Shown: one piece after another, positions 38,640 to 52,513 of the stretch
Layout: each line of letters starts with the position of its first letter
Numbering within the stretch: the stretch's first letter is position 1
Origin: Mangifera indica
Taxonomy: Eukaryota > Streptophyta > Magnoliopsida > Sapindales > Anacardiaceae
Assembly (NCBI RefSeq): GCF_011075055.1
Contig: NC_058148.1
Location: forward strand, 3,243,322-3,307,321
DNA: 64,000 nt
Direction: 5' to 3'
Program-made: the position numbers and the translations under genes
Notes under the pieces: generated by a model
Told to the model about the DNA's origin: nothing
Databases searched by the model: none
The model's input: the letters and a program-made list of their open reading frames with translations, nothing else

Positions 38640-41050
38640 GGCCAAGATGGGTTGAATAAATTGGCCTATGAAAGTTTATTAGGAACTTTCACATAAATAG
38701 AATTGTCTATATGTAAGCATTGCTTAGTTGGAAAAACTTCTAGAAAACCATTTGACAAAGCTATATGAGTTTGACTTCCTTTGCAATCTATATACTTAGG
38801 TATATATTTTCCTATAAATGTAAAGTTTGAGAATGTATCTCATATGTCATTACTAATGATGATAACAATGCTCGATTTGGTCTTGTTTACTTGATCTCCC
38901 ATAAGTCAAAAGCAATAGACTACTTTAGATACTATATATAATTGAGGGTGAGAATCAATTAGACAAAATAGATAAGAGTTTTATGAACTCACCGAGGTCT
39001 TGAGCATTTGTTCCAAAAGTTTAAGGAATTGAGTAATGAAAGAAATAATATGGTAAATAGTAATTCCAAAACTTCGCAACAATCAGTGTAGTGAAGAAGA
39101 GTAATTGAACTTTATTGGAAATGGTTAAGTCAATGAAAGCGCAAGCAAAATGTCAAGTCACTTTGTGATGATATGATATTTATTGCTGTTTGAGAACTTA
39201 ACTGATAGCCTACTAATCCAGTTGCTTCCATTCCTTATGAGTTATGGTCAGATAGAAAATCTGAGTTAATTGATTGCAGCCTTAATGGTTAGCAATATCA
39301 ATCCATAACTTTTCCCATAAATTTGAATAACTGGGACTAAAAAGAAATGAATGTATCTTTAACAAATACGCTGAGCATTCCAAAGGGTATGTGTTCATTA
39401 GGGAGGATTTCGTTGGAAGATTAACTAAACTTGTATTAGAGATACTATATTCATAGAGGATATTTTTCTTAATAGGGATGATGTTGATACAAGGTTTCAT
39501 CTGAATGAGATGAAATAAGAACGAGGATGGGTATAGCTTAACGACCATCAGTTGAGTCCTAAGAAATGAGACCTTTACTTGTTCTAGTTAGTAGGAGCAA
39601 ATGCAATTAAGCTCCAACCTATTTCGGATAGTAGGAGTAATGATTTTTAATTGCTTGTTTCATTCATCTCACCCTAATAAGAGTATTGAGATTAAGTTTT
39701 AATCTATTTCAGATAGTTGGAGCATTAATTATCAATTGTATTGGAGTGGACGTCCAAAAGTATTCAAGTGACGTTTTTTTTTTAAAGTGAAAACAAAGTT
39801 TTCATAACCACTCCCCAAGATGATGAAAAATCTAAAATAAATGTCCTATCCTTTGATAAGAAAATTTTGAAATGCATTGAAAAAAGAGATAGAATACCAA
39901 GAAAACAAACCAATTGTAGGTTTTGGTTGACTTATCGCTAGATCAAAAATTCATTGAGAATGAATGAGTTTCCTAAATTAGTTGTAAGACTAATGGCTCA
40001 ATAAATAGATATAATTTCACTTTATAGCGAAAAACTATACCTAATGAGAAGGTATAGATTGTGTAGAAGGATATTTTCGTCATTTATGAGATTTACTTCA
40101 ATATATTTAGTTCTCGCTGTAATAACACATTTGAATTTAGAATTATACCAGATGAATATCAAGACAATTTTCCTTAATGAAAAACTTGACATAGAAATCT
40201 GTATGAAATGAGATATAGATCTCATTGTTATAGGTCTGAAGCATAGAGAATGCGAGCTTCAAAGATATTGAATTCCCTAAAAATGTCATCTTTATACTGG
40301 TACTTGAACTTTGAGATGATTAATCAAGACCATCATGTCTATGTAACAAAGTCTGATGACAAATTTAGAATTATATCAATGTCTATGATAATGCATAAAT
40401 AGCTAGAAATGATTTGAAGTAAGTGATAATCATCAAAGGATGGTTGTCCATATTTTTGACTTGTAGGATGTGAGAAAACAGAATACATATTGTGAATTTA
40501 TATTTAGAGGAATTGTTCAAAGAAACTTTTGACTCTGTCATAAGAGCATAATATTCAAAAGATTCTAGAACAATCCACTATGGTATACTGTGAACTTGTT
40601 GATATTCCTGTGTCAAATGACAATTATTAAGCTAAAAAAGATATGTCCCAAAACTTAAGATAAAAGCAAAGAAATGTCAAAGGTTACCTATTCAGATGTC
40701 ATCAGATGTATTATGTATGATATGGTGCATACATACCTAGATATTTAATTTTGATTAGGTTGGTTAGTCGATATAAGTAAATATTGAAAAGAGCACTGAA
40801 AGGCTGTATGTAGAATTTTGATATATTTTTAAGGCTCTGTAGATGATTGATTATGTGATTAAGGATCGAACTTGCATTTGATTGGCTATTGAGATGTCAG
40901 TTGGGGAAGTGTTTTTTAAACCAACGCAAATTAAATTACAACTAAGTTTTCTTACTCCAAAAGGGCCTATATCTTGGAGCAATAAGAAACAGAGATGCGT
41001 AGTCGTATCCATATCGGAAGCCCAGTATATAACCTATTCAATAAATATGT
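38640..41050 (+). pseudogene. Degenerate copia Pol of the second element
   Basis: The pre-integrase motif reads LSICKHCLVGKTSRKPFD at about 38700-38757. Integrase remnants follow (DDNNARFGLVYLISHKSKA near 38860-38920). Reverse transcriptase remnants appear at about 40125-40360 (MNIKTIFLNEKL, HHVYVTKSDDKF), with the catalytic aspartates lost. RNase H remnants lie near 40940-41040 (GPISWSNKKQRCVVVSISEA). Stops occur in every domain, so no function is expected. Confidence 0.8.
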
Positions 41051-42397
41051 AAGAAACTGTTTGGTTGAGAAGATTCTTCGTGAATCTGAGTAAATAGGAC
41101 GATATTGTCGGAGCAATGGTTGTCTGTTGAAATGAAAGATCTTGAATTTATTATAAGATAACCAAAAGTATTGACACTAGACACAATGTAATAAGAGACT
41201 CGATTTCCAAGAGGGAAATGAAAGTACAATATAATTCTACGCTTAGTATAGTTACTGATTCTTTGATCGAGATTTTTCCAAGAAAAGTATATCTTGCACA
41301 TGTTAAATTTCTTGGATTGCGTAGACAATGATTGATGAGTGTTGAGCTTATATATTGTACTAGTGACACAACATCGAAAACCATGAATTCATGTTCATTT
41401 TATGTTTTGAACTTATGTCTCGAAATCTTAGGTTTTCACTGCATACACATCATTTTTAGCTCAACAAGATTGTAATGTCACACAAGTTAGAGATTGACTC
41501 ACTCACACGAGCTATCGCCTTTGGCGCTGAGAGAGCATACCAAAGTGAGACATTATTTTTGAAAAATGTCACCTTGATGATTGATCAAGATGAGGTCATA
41601 AATAGATACATTTGAAAAATGACCGATTTGGATTCCCCATGTCCAAATAACTTGTGAATATCAGATATGAGTTTTTAATATAGATAAATATCTGCAAGTG
41701 TGAAGATGATTAAGAACTCAGGTTAGGCGCTAGGGGTAGAGATTGAACTAAGATCTGTATAGTGTTGTGAATGACATTTGAGAAAATACACACTGTAGCA
41801 CATTATTCATATCATGTGTGCATAAGTAAAATGACCAGTTAAAGTAGTGGAAGGATGAATCCCTGCTTCTTCACTGTATGAGACTTTATGAGGATTACCT
41901 CATATTGGTACCCTTTAACTTTTTACTGTTGTTTGACATTTACTCTTATTGTTGCTATCTTAGCTTGGAACCTATGGCCACGCATGATTCGGTCTATAGA
42001 ACATAACTATAAAAACAACTAAGTTTAAATTGAGAATTTCGAGTAGAAGAGGAAGACTTATATATTACGTGTGTCCATTTGCCAACCGATCATGTCACTC
42101 ATATGGAGATTAGACTTGATCATGGATACATAGAAAAATAACACAATGATAAATGAGGGATTAAAAGGAGCTAGTGTTATCAAGTAAGTCTAGGGTGTTG
42201 CGAGCCTAACGCTTTGTTTTTGTTTTATTCAGGTTGAAGCAGCTATGTTATTCCTAACAGATGCATAGTATTTAGCTCCCAAATGCAGGTTGCTCGCAAG
42301 GTCGCACGACACATTTGCAAGTATGAAATGTATTGCTATATGGGATTTTTGTGGCTAAGCATTTGGTTCGGGTCTTCCATCATGTGTGAGTGGGAGA

Positions 42398-42759
42398 TAT
42401 TGGATCCGGGTCCATCCATGATGGGTCAACCCGATCCGGTTTAATATAACTGTCATAGGCAATTATGAAGAGGAGTTGGAGGGCAGTTGGACATATATAA
42501 ATTGTCCAAACTACCTCCTCATAAAAAGTAACGTAATTGAAATCTCTTCCCTCTACTCCTGCAAACCCAAAAAAAAAAAAAAAAGACACAGCAAATCTTG
42601 TCTCCCAATACGTGAGCAAATGACGTCATGGAAACAGACTAACGTCAACACCTTGCATAAAATTCAAAGACTCTTCATCGAATATTGAAATGGGTACGCG
42701 AAATTTATATTTATAATTTTCACAGATTTTGATCCTGACATGTTTAATTATTCCCAACA
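42398..42759 (+). repeat. 3' LTR of the second copia element
   Basis: It starts TATTGGATCCGGGTCC and ends TTCCCAACA, retaining the terminal CA that the 5' copy has lost. Scattered transitions relative to the 5' LTR show age. Confidence 0.9.
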
Positions 42760-42839
42760 AATACAAAAAAATCAATTAGTTTGCTCAATTGATACTTGGG
42801 TAACATAGTAATATATTAAAATATTTAACTAACCTGAGT

Positions 42840-44140
42840 CATAAAGTTTTGAATCCTCTAGATAATGTTCAACTTGGATTGGTGTAGGTGAAGATCTTAA
42901 CCAAGTTTGTGAACAAATTAAGGCTCCTATGACTGGCAGACTTAAGCAACTCCGAAATTGGTCTAGTGCTTAACCCGATGTACTAAAAACTTATTCTAAA
43001 GCAATAGTGAATACATCTCTTAACATAAGCGATAAAACCTTAAGTTTTGGTGTATTCAACTTCCACCAATCCAAGATATCCAAATCAGTTGTAATGCGTT
43101 CACAATTCTCTTCCAGGTAACATTGTAACTCTATTTTGTTTTGCACTTGTTCTTCTTCTCACAACTCCAAATATTTGTGTCTTAGCTTGTCTATTCAATC
43201 ATTAATATCAAAACAATAAAAAACATGAGTAAATGACTATTTTGTAATTACTATAACCTCAAAGGACCTTGAAGCTTCAACGTTATGTAAACTTGAATAA
43301 ATTTCCACATGCATTCATTATTGCACATCTCAAGTGACCAAACACCATCTCAATAGCGTCCACATAATTTTCATAAATCATTTTCAAACAAAATTTTACA
43401 TTTTTCAACTTGTAGTGAGGATCTACGACCATAACAATCAACATCATCACGTTTGTTTTATCTACATCTTCATAATACTTGTCAAATTTCTCTCATATTT
43501 TCTTAGTCATTTTCTGAAGACAAGGATTATGGTTTTCCTCCCATATATGCAAAGAAGTGATAATTCTAATAATCTTATTAAAATAATAGTTAGAAGTCAT
43601 ATATTTAAAAACAAAAATCTTTTTTGTTATTTCATAAAATGTGTTTAGTATCTTTGCTAGTATAGTTACAATCTCCTAATCATTAAACGACAATATACAA
43701 TTTTTCATTTCAATGCAATATGATGTATCCTCATCTTCCAACCTTTGAAAAGCTTTTGTTGAATTTTATTACTACATCTAATATAAGATAAGTGAACTTC
43801 CATCCAGTTGGAACATTTATATAATATTCCTTCATTTTTGATATATTTTTCAAACACTTGGGCTCTTGTGGGAGAATTCCTCACATACTTAACTGACTCA
43901 CAAATCCGACTAATAGAATCTTTAACCTTACCTAAACCATCTTTGATAATCAAATTCATAATATGAGTTGTGCATCTTATATGAAAAAATCACCATTCAA
44001 AATTGATCCATTCTTATTCAACAATTTATCCTTCAAGTTTTTAACAAGCACATCATTTAATAGATTGTCTAAACATAGCTAGTGTGTTTGAAATAGTCTC
44101 TTAATCCATTGTCTCTTTACTAGAAGACATATACACACCA
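42840..44140 (-). pseudogene. hAT transposase pseudogene
   Basis: Minus-strand fragments run in hAT (RICESLEEPER-like) order. NDVLVKNLKDKLLNK and HIRCTTHIMNLIIKDGL lie at about 43940-44080. VKYVRNSPTRAQVFEKYI and further similarity continue to about 43740. The DUF4413-like segment MREKFDKYYEDVDKTN then VDPHYKLKNVKFCLKM lies near 43370-43490. The C-terminal dimerisation region with LDWWKLNTPKLKVLSLMLRD then RSCLSLPVIGALICSQTWLR lies at about 42870-43100. Several frameshifts and stops occur, and the BED zinc-finger N-terminus was not found. An intact relative could have mobilised the 8-bp-TSD MITEs nearby, but that is inference. Confidence 0.8.
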
Positions 44141-46626
44141 TTTAGAGTTGGAAGACTTATAGTTGGAATGGTAGTGGTAATGCTAGCGACAACAACTATC
44201 TTGGCTTTTACAATTGCAGCTTCTGTTGATTAATAACCACAAACAATTACAAGTAATTCATTGAGCTATACGATTAAGTTTTAAAAACTATTTCATTAAC
44301 TAGAAACTTGTGTGTGAGTGTATATCAAAATGAGAATACATAAACCAAACCCTCCAATCAATTCATTGAGTTATTTGTTGTTTTCAAAGTGAAAACTTGG
44401 ATAAGAAAAACTGATTTTAGGTAGTGGCAATTGCTAGCCTCTAATTAGTGGAATTGCTTTCATGATAACCGTTGTACAAGTTTTATAACAAGAAAGAAGA
44501 ATAAGAAATAGAGTGAGACTTTGTTAAGCAATGAAATAGCATGCCCACTATATAACCATTTGAATTGTGTAGACACATTGATTAAAAATTCATCTAAATT
44601 AAATTGTTTCTAAGATACATTAATTGTATAATTTGCACGAAATATTAATTATTAACCATCCAAAGTGTATTAATCTAAAAATTAAGTCATAATTTTATGT
44701 TAAATTTGTGGTAAGCTTAAAACCTTCATTGTACATGCATAAATTTCTTATGGCTTCATTGAAAAAACTAGAAAATTTTATGCTTTTAGTTCGCTTGCTG
44801 AATGGACTGAAAAATAAATCAACTAATTACGATTTGATACCGTTTTTAAAATGTTTTCTCCAAAAGTGTCTTAATAGGACACCTTAGGGGTTGGCTAACA
44901 CAGAGTATGGTTTACCTAGTCAATTTAATTACCAAAAAATGTTGTCCTTGGTTCATCTTATAAATGCATATGAGCAATATTTCTACAAACAGTTCATATT
45001 CTCTGCAAACAACTCATATTCTCAATAATCATAAGATATTATATCATGGTGTCTGTTGTTAATTACTTTAATAAATCTTTTATCTTGAGCATAAAAATAA
45101 TGTGATTTTTTCCTTTACTTGTAAATGACAAACTAGAAAATGTGGAAAAAAAAAAACACACTGCAAAAGCAATCACAAATCAAGGAAGAGAGAACTTTAA
45201 CAGGCAGTCTATGTTTTCATTGACACCATCATAATATGCATTTTCATCAAATGAAAACAACATGCAGTATTTAAAGTTCATCATAAGATAAGAACTATTT
45301 ATCATCAATATGACTCTAGGAAATACAAATAAGCTCATTCCTTTTAACTGCAGCAAACTTTGTAAAACTTTTTGTTAAATTTTTTACAAAAATTTGTTCA
45401 ACAAGAACAAAAGAAATTCAACAAGAGTCCAATAAATTAGGCACAACATAAATTTTATGCCCAATTCATGTATGAACTCATATTGTTGTATTTAATCATT
45501 AAAAAAGAAAACACATAAACTGATAAATAAATAATATTCGAAGATCATATCTAATAGTTAAGACCTAACATCACAGCTGATAAAAAAATAAGAATAAAAA
45601 CGTAAACAATAATTGATCATATCGATAAAAAAAACTGAAAAATCAAACCCAAAACTTGCTTGTGAAATCCAAAAATATAAACAAACACATACACAAGCTC
45701 ACATAGAAACATACATACAATCATACATGTGTGTATATGCATACATATACACACTTATAAAAGAAAAGAAAAAAGGTTTATACCTTTCTTTCACAACTTT
45801 TCTCTATTCCTTTCTTAAGCAAAAACCCATATTGGAAGAAAACCAAGGAAGAAAGAAGTCAACAATTAAAGCTTCACCTTTATTGATTCTTTACTTTTCC
45901 TAGTTCACAACTCTCAACCAAATAATACCTACTAAAATTATAGATTTGAGCATCACCTTGTCTCTCATAAATTGACAATAGATCTTGGAAGCAATCAACA
46001 ATGGGAAATATATAAATTGTAGCATAAACTAAACTAGGGTTAGACAAAGAATTTACCATAGCAAGAATTTCATTTGATACTCTGATTCAAACCTCTGGAA
46101 GATTGAAACCAAAGAAAGGAAGGAGAAAAAGTTTGAAAGCAGGTGGCTGGGAGAAAGAGAATCAGGGAAGGAAAGGAAAATAAGGTTTCTTATGTTAATT
46201 TTATGTGTTAGTTTTTTTTAATTCTAAGTTGATTCTAATTTTTAAAAGCAAGGAATCAGAAGTGGAACAGAAACTTAGAGTTTCCTTTTGTCGAATCTTT
46301 GGGTATGTGTAAATCTTATGTTGAAATTGAAGCTGAGAATACAAGTATGTTTATTGCTTGATCTTGTCAATATAATGGTGTGCAATGTGTTGTTTTAAGT
46401 ATATGTATGAAAAATATGTTTAGGATGCAATTGATGTTGGTAAAAGCATGAAACAAGGTTCCTTTAGGTTTATTTATGATATGGATATATTTTTACTATT
46501 GTTACCTTGATTTTGTGTATTAGTATGTTGGAAATATGTTGGACTTGTTATGTTATTGTTAAATAATAGTTAGAATTGAATCCAAACTTGAAACAATATA
46601 AATTAGATATCTAAAGATTACGCATG
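44141..46626. other. AT-rich spacer; possible hAT 5' remains
   Basis: No protein domain is recognisable. The ORF at 45613-45903 is a lysine/tyrosine-rich translation of AT-rich DNA containing ACATAC tracts and is not supported. A purine-rich block at about 46080-46190 resembles a minus-strand transcript leader, but no gene follows from it. Confidence 0.4.
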
Positions 46627-47815
46627 ATAATACCCTAGTTGTGGATGACCATGACATGTTTGGAAATCACTTTTTGCACACACGATAGTGCACGCCCATT
46701 CATCTTCATTGGTAAGGAAGCTATGCACTCTTCATGCGTTAGGATGCACAACCGTATATGATTTGAAATGACAAAATCACCTTTAGGATTTTAGGAACGA
46801 CTATGATGGAGAAGTATGGTCATGTATTGAATAGAGACGCACACCCGGGCACTTGATTATGTATTACACTTCAAGCATGCATACTTGTAGGGATAGTCGT
46901 GTATGTGAGGAAAGGCACAACCATACACTCAATAGTATATGACTATGCATAATAGAAAATAAAGAATGATAAAAGGAAAAGTAGTAAAAAGATTAAAGTT
47001 TATGAATCTTGAAAACTCTTATGATGCAATTAAACTCTACAGCCATAGGACATTGCCTTGGTCAGTGAGAAGCCTGTGGTAGGGGTCATTCGAGGATGAT
47101 AATTCAGTTAACAATCTCATAACTATGCGTATGTGGTAAGAAGGGACCACGAATAGTTTTCCCTTGTGATAAGGGTATCATAGCTAGTTAACCTAATAGT
47201 CTGGTTGGCATGTGTGCGAGACATAATAATTAATAAACATATGAAAGTTGATCGCTTTTATTAGGGCATCAGATATACCTAGATTAGCTTAGGCTTAGTG
47301 GACTATGTGAGATGACTTATGTACTTAGGGTACAAAAATGCTGAAAGTAGATAGATGGGCATAGAAAGATGTCAAAAAACATCTACTTTTAACCATATAG
47401 AGACTTAGGGATGAATGTCGATTTTAAGATTCTATGTTTTATGCAAGGTGCCAAAAGGTCACCTACTTACTTAGTGTTTTTCACTCACACGTTTTTATTA
47501 TATGGTTTTGTAGGTAGAGGTGAGTAGTGGGACATGTAGGGGAGCCATCAGTCCAGCTCAAATGAAAGCATGATTGCAAGGGTGAGGACAATTTGGTTAT
47601 TTATGCATTTATGATTCATTTGATATACTTATTGTTCAGTTTGAAATTGTGTGGTTTGTGATACACTTACATTCATTTGCAATGGATTTTAGACATTAGA
47701 AGTTTATGGTTGTGGTTTATCAATGAGTTTATTTATTATACCTTTTTACATGTATTTCTAAGACTAAGTGATTAATATCATGTTATAATTCCGTTAAGTT
47801 CAAAAGGTAGTCAAG
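46627..47815 (+). mobile_element. LTR-like remnant related to the 26.5-28.6 kb solo LTR
   Basis: A section near 47480-47560 (TTTTTCACTCACACG, then GGTAGAGGTGAGTAGTGGGACATG) matches the complement of 26860-26950. Hexamer-rich stretches such as GCACACCCGGGCAC and GCACAACCGTATATG recall the CACGACCGTG part of that LTR. The boundaries are approximate: TGATAATACCC at the left and ATTCCGTTAAG at the right. Confidence 0.45.
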
Positions 47816-48009
47816 TTGTGAATGTCACTTCTAGTTATATTTTGTGTAGGGGTATGCATCTAGAGAAAGGGATTTACACTTCCACTATTTATTCATTAAT
47901 TCTTGGTGATCTAGCAATTACCTGTGCCTCACACAAGCCTTTATGTTGTTGTATGTTTATGATTGCCTTCGTGTGGATGAGTAAAGTTCTTATTCCATTG
48001 TAAGGAATA

Positions 48010-51000
48010 ATGGAAGTATTCAAGATAAATTTGAGATGGATTCCAATTTGAAAGAGTCGTCAAATATAGTTTACAATAATCATGAAAACCCAACATCAAA
48101 AGTACTTTATAGGTGTTGTATGTTAGAGGGAGATTCAATGTGCACTCACGTGATCAAGATGATTAGCTACATTGAACAATTGGCATTGTTAGGTCAAATA
48201 ATGAACAATGACTTAACCATTAACCTTGTCTTGTAGTCCTTTCTTGACTCATATGGAATGTTTATCACGAACTATCTATTAAGCAAGAAAGAAAAATTCC
48301 TCCTTGAACTCCTAGGATCGTTGAGGACTATTAAGCAAAAGGTTAGAAAATTTGCCAATGTGCTTAGGGTTGTAGCCAAAGCACAAAAGGCTAAGGGTAA
48401 AGGCAAGACCAAGGCCAAGTCCAAACCTACGGCTTAAATGTAGACTTCCACTATTGTACAGTGTAAGGGCAAGGTTGTTTATTTCTTTTGTGACAAGTCT
48501 AACTAATATAGAAAACATTGCAAGGTTTATCGAGAGAGAAAGAAGAAGTCAATTGCTTCAACTTTATACATATTTGCGACTAAGATTAACTTCTCACCTT
48601 CTATATCTTGGGTTTAGAGGTTGAGTTATGTTGGGTCAAGCTTGAATACCCCTTAGCTAGAGTTCGATTCGAACAAAATTGATTCGATTCGAATTTTTCT
48701 TGAGTTCATTGAGCTAAAATTAAGCTCGATTCGAGTTCAACTCGGATGAAAAATGGCTCAGCTCGATTCAATTCAAGTTTCACTTGATTTTATAGTTTGA
48801 ATCAATAGTTTGAATTCATAGTTGTTTAAATTAATTGTTCAAATTAACTGTTCAAATATATGGCTCGGATTCAAAACTTGAGTTCATGGTTCATTGACGA
48901 AATGACATCGTTTTACCCAAATAATATTCAAAATTTCTGATTCGAGCTAAATCAAGCCATTAATTCAAACTATTGAATTTGAACAGATTCGAATCGAATC
49001 AAGCCACGAATTCAAACAACTTATTCGAGTTATGAATTCGAGTCAAATTTCCTTGACTCGAGTTTGGCTCTAATTAAAAAATGAGTCAAATTTTTTGGCT
49101 CAAGTTCATTTATAATTTTAATGAAACAAATTTGAGCCGAGCTATATCGAATCAAATTAACTTTCAAAATAGAGTTGGATCAGATTATATCCAAGCCTAC
49201 TTAGGTTGTAAACATATGGAATGTGTAGGAACTAAGGCAAAGTAGACCGCTTGTTAAGGGAGAAGTGGACCTACACATTAGGAATGAAGCTTGAATTGTT
49301 GCATTAACCATACTAACCTACTTTATAAGTTTGCCCTCGAAGCCCATTTAAGAACTAAATGATTGTGTTTATGTACCTAGCATTTTTAGAAATTTAATTT
49401 CTATGTCTGCTTTGGACAGACAAGGATATTCTTTATTGATTGCTAATAGTATTATAACTATTAGCTTGAATAATATTCATTATGAAACTACTTGTTTAAT
49501 AAATGGTCTATATGTTTTGAATTTGAATGATAATGTGCTTAGTATTGAAAACAAAAAAATTAAACATTTTGATTTGGACATCACATATTTGTGGCATTGT
49601 AGGCTCAATCACATAGGATTGAAACGTATTTTAAAACTCCACAAAGATATGGTTTTGTAGTTATTTGACATTCAATCTTATAATAAATGTGAATCATGTC
49701 TACAAGGTAAGATAACTAAGTCACCCTTTACAAGATACAATGAAAGACCAACAAAATTGTTAGACATCATTCATAGTGATATATGTGGATCTCTAACAAC
49801 ACATGCTAGCATAGGTATTCTTACTTTATCATATTTACTGATATGTTCAATAGATACGATTATGTGCTTTTTTATAAAACACAAATATGAATACTTTGAA
49901 AAATTCAAAGAATTCAAGAATGAAGTAGAATAAAGCTAGTAAATAGTATAAAAATCATTTAAAATGATCAAAAAAGTGAATACTTGACTACTAAGTTTAG
50001 TGAATACCTGAAGGAACATGAGATAGTATCTTAGCGCACTCTTGCGATTACACCATAACACAGTGTTATATTTGAATGAAAGAATCAAACCTTGATGGAT
50101 ATAGTCAAGTCTATAATGAACTTTATTGATCTATCTATGTCATTCGAGGGCTATGTTCTAGAAACAGTCACATATACACTGAATCGTGTTGCATTTAAGT
50201 CTGCGGATAAAACTCTTTATAAGATGTGGAATTGATGAAAGCCAAGTCTAGAATATCAAAAGGTTTGGGGCTATGAAACTTATATTAAGAAATTGACTTC
50301 GAACAAGTTGAGTTCCAAATCAGATAGATGTATCTTTGTGGTTATCTTAAAAAAACCAAAAGATGTTACTTCTATCACTTGAATTAGCAAAAAGACTTCA
50401 TTGCTTGAATTAGAGTTTTTTTTTTTTTTTTTTTAAGAGAACTCATTTCTATAAGGACAAATGAGAGGAAGATAAAACTTGATGAAATTCAAATACCACA
50501 AACATAGGTAGGAGGATATGCTCCCTCAAGTGGTTGAACATGGTGAAAAGATTGTACCATAACCACTCAAGTTACACACGAGCTACATTAGTCTAGCCGA
50601 GTATGTCATGAGTCTAAAAGGTTCTACAAAGATACTATATCATATCATGACTCTATTAAATATATTAAAACTATGAGATAAGAAATATACTTCATGTACT
50701 AGAACGAAATATGGACTCTGGTGGATCCACTTAAAAGGATAAAACATGTAGGGTGTAAATGGGTTTTCAAAAGGAAGATTGATATGGAAGGTAACGTGTA
50801 TACCTATAAAGGATGATTGATTGTCAAAAGTTTTGTGTAAAAATATAGCATAGACTATGATAAAATCTTTTCACCAATTGCAATGCTAAAGTCTATTTAG
50901 ATTATACTTGCGATAATTGTATACTATGATAACAAAATTTGATAGATAGATGTCAAAACCTCTTTCTTGAATGAAAACCTCGTAGAGGATGTTTATATGA

Positions 51001-51110
51001 CATAACCTGATGGTTTTGTTTTTTATAGACAAGCAAACAAAATATGCAAGTTACAAAAATCTATTTATAGACTTAAGTAAACTTCCAAAAGTTGAGACAT
51101 TTGTTTTGAT
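48010..51110 (+). pseudogene. Third copia polyprotein relic (Gag to RT)
   Basis: The plus strand shows Gag of the UBN2 type (MCTHVIKMISYIEQLALLG at about 48140-48190; KKEKFLLELLGSL near 48290-48320). A damaged zinc knuckle lies near 48475. A pre-integrase segment lies at 49403-49660 (LWHCRLNHIGLKRILKLHKD), followed by SYNKCESCLQGKITKSPFT and LLDIIHSDICGSL. Integrase remnants run to about 50300. Reverse transcriptase remnants at 50700-51110 include CKWVFKRKID and IDVKTSFLNENLVEDVYM. It is full of stops, has no RNase H and no LTRs were found. An unrelated repeat interrupts it at 48658-49199. Confidence 0.8.
48658..49199. mobile_element. AGCTCGA-rich hAT-like element inside the copia relic
   Basis: Starts TAGAGTTCGATTCGAAC and ends with the complement of TAGGCTTGGATATAATC. 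The body is made of GATTCGAGTT/ATTCGAAT words like the elements at 19188 and 60724. Flanks CCTTAGC and CTTAGG hint at a decayed TSD. Copia Gag lies to its left and protease/pre-integrase sequence to its right, which shows it is an insertion. Confidence 0.5.
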
Positions 51111-51666
51111 GAAATCATAATAAAATTCATATTCATAAAAAAATAAAGATGAGTTGTCTGTACATGAAAAGGTTATTGAAGGAATTTGATTCGAATCTCA
51201 AAGATGTAGGGCCTCCAAACATAGGTTTGTCCACTATCTTTGTTATTTTATTATATTTTGATTTTGTCTTTAATCCTAATCAAAAGACTCCAAAAAATTT
51301 TAATTTATAACCCTTTATTCCATAGTGATTTCTTAATTTGAGCTTACAAGATTTCTATACAAGCTTGACTCAATAATAATCAAGTTAAGTAGTAAGTAGC
51401 TCGACTTGTTTGTAGTTTTAGTATAAATATTCTCTTACTTACAATAAGATTATTCAATCGCATAAAAACATATCAATTTGTTTGTATCTGTTAGTAACAA
51501 AATGTTTGTATATATAGTATTATTCATACATAAGTATCACAAAAAAAAAACTTGATATAGGAGTTTATAGTTTTTTTTTTAAATAATAAAATTAAATAAT
51601 CTTTGGATGTAACCAATAATAATAACATTTTTCTTCCCACTATTTGAATTACTTGATGTTAAAATA

Positions 51667-52448
51667 GGCCAAAAGACTATTTCCCACCCAAGTTTTAATA
51701 TCAAAACAAATACACATTCATAGAGTTTGAAAAACCCAAAATTCCACTCTTAAGCTAATTTTTGTTAAAATTTTCTATTTGAAACAAGTGTAAAATTGTT
51801 ATTTTATCAATAATATAAATTTCATTAAGTTTTCCCCTTAGGTTTCAAAAAACTAACAATTTCACCTTTGTCTAAAGTTTTCTAACTTCGAAAAGTAACA
51901 TTTATCCTTTTAAAACCTAAGGTTTATTTTCTTACCCTTTTCGGCCATCGGTGACAATGCTTTTGCCTGAGGACACACTGACCACAATCTTTCACCCTTT
52001 CTTGTGCACAATGGAGATGCATTTTTGTCGATTCTAAATGAATCAATGAAGATGCATAGATTTAGACGAATTGACAAAACCTTGTTGTCTTCGTTGATTC
52101 TTGACAACTCTTCCTCAGGCAAGAGAGATGATGGTCGACATGGGGGTTCAAGTATCGTTGTCGGTTGGTGGAGATGGTGGTTTAAAACCCTTGGTTTTGG
52201 GGGACAAAATATTACTTTTCAAAGTTAGAAAACTTTAGAAGAGGTGAAGTTGCTAGTTTTTAAAACCTAAGGGGAAACTTAATAAAATTTATATTTTTAA
52301 ATATTATTAATAAAATAACGATTTTATCATTGTCTTTAACAAAAAATTTTAACAGAAGTTCATCATGGGAGAGATTTTGGTATTTCCAACCATATGAGTG
52401 TATATTTATTTTTGCATTAAAACTTGAGTGGGGAATAGTCCTTTGGCC
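51667..52448. mobile_element. Mutator-like MITE (copy 2)
   Basis: The left end reads GGCCAAAAGACTATTTCCCA and the right complement GGCCAAAGGACTATTCCCCA; similarity continues inward past CAAGTTTTAAT. The flanks GTTAAAATA (51658-51666) and ATTAAAATA (52449-52457) agree at eight of nine bases, fitting a 9-bp Mutator-type TSD. The interior has ORFs of about 70 codons with no known domain. Confidence 0.75.
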
Positions 52449-52513
52449 ATTAAAATATTATTGTCCATAGAATTCTAATTTATTCTAACTAGGAGAACTA
52501 TAAGTATAGTTAT

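Larger units (their letters stand above)
35319..42759 (+). mobile_element. Second Ty1/copia retrotransposon, 7.4 kb, coding-dead
   Basis: LTRs at 35319-35678 (360 bases) and 42398-42759 (362 bases) are flanked by a perfect 5-bp TSD, AATAC (35314-35318 and 42760-42764). A near-perfect initiator-Met primer-binding site, TGGTATCAGAGCC, lies at 35680-35692. A purine tract, GTGAGTGGGAGA, lies at 42386-42397. Both LTRs begin TATTRGAT rather than the usual TG. Domains on the plus strand are in copia order but full of stops. The leader 35.7-36.7 kb is unusually long and carries motif arrays. Confidence 0.9.

Noticed and set aside
45613..45903. 96-codon plus-strand ORF
   Set aside because: Composition-driven translation of AT-rich DNA with ACATAC repeats; no domain.
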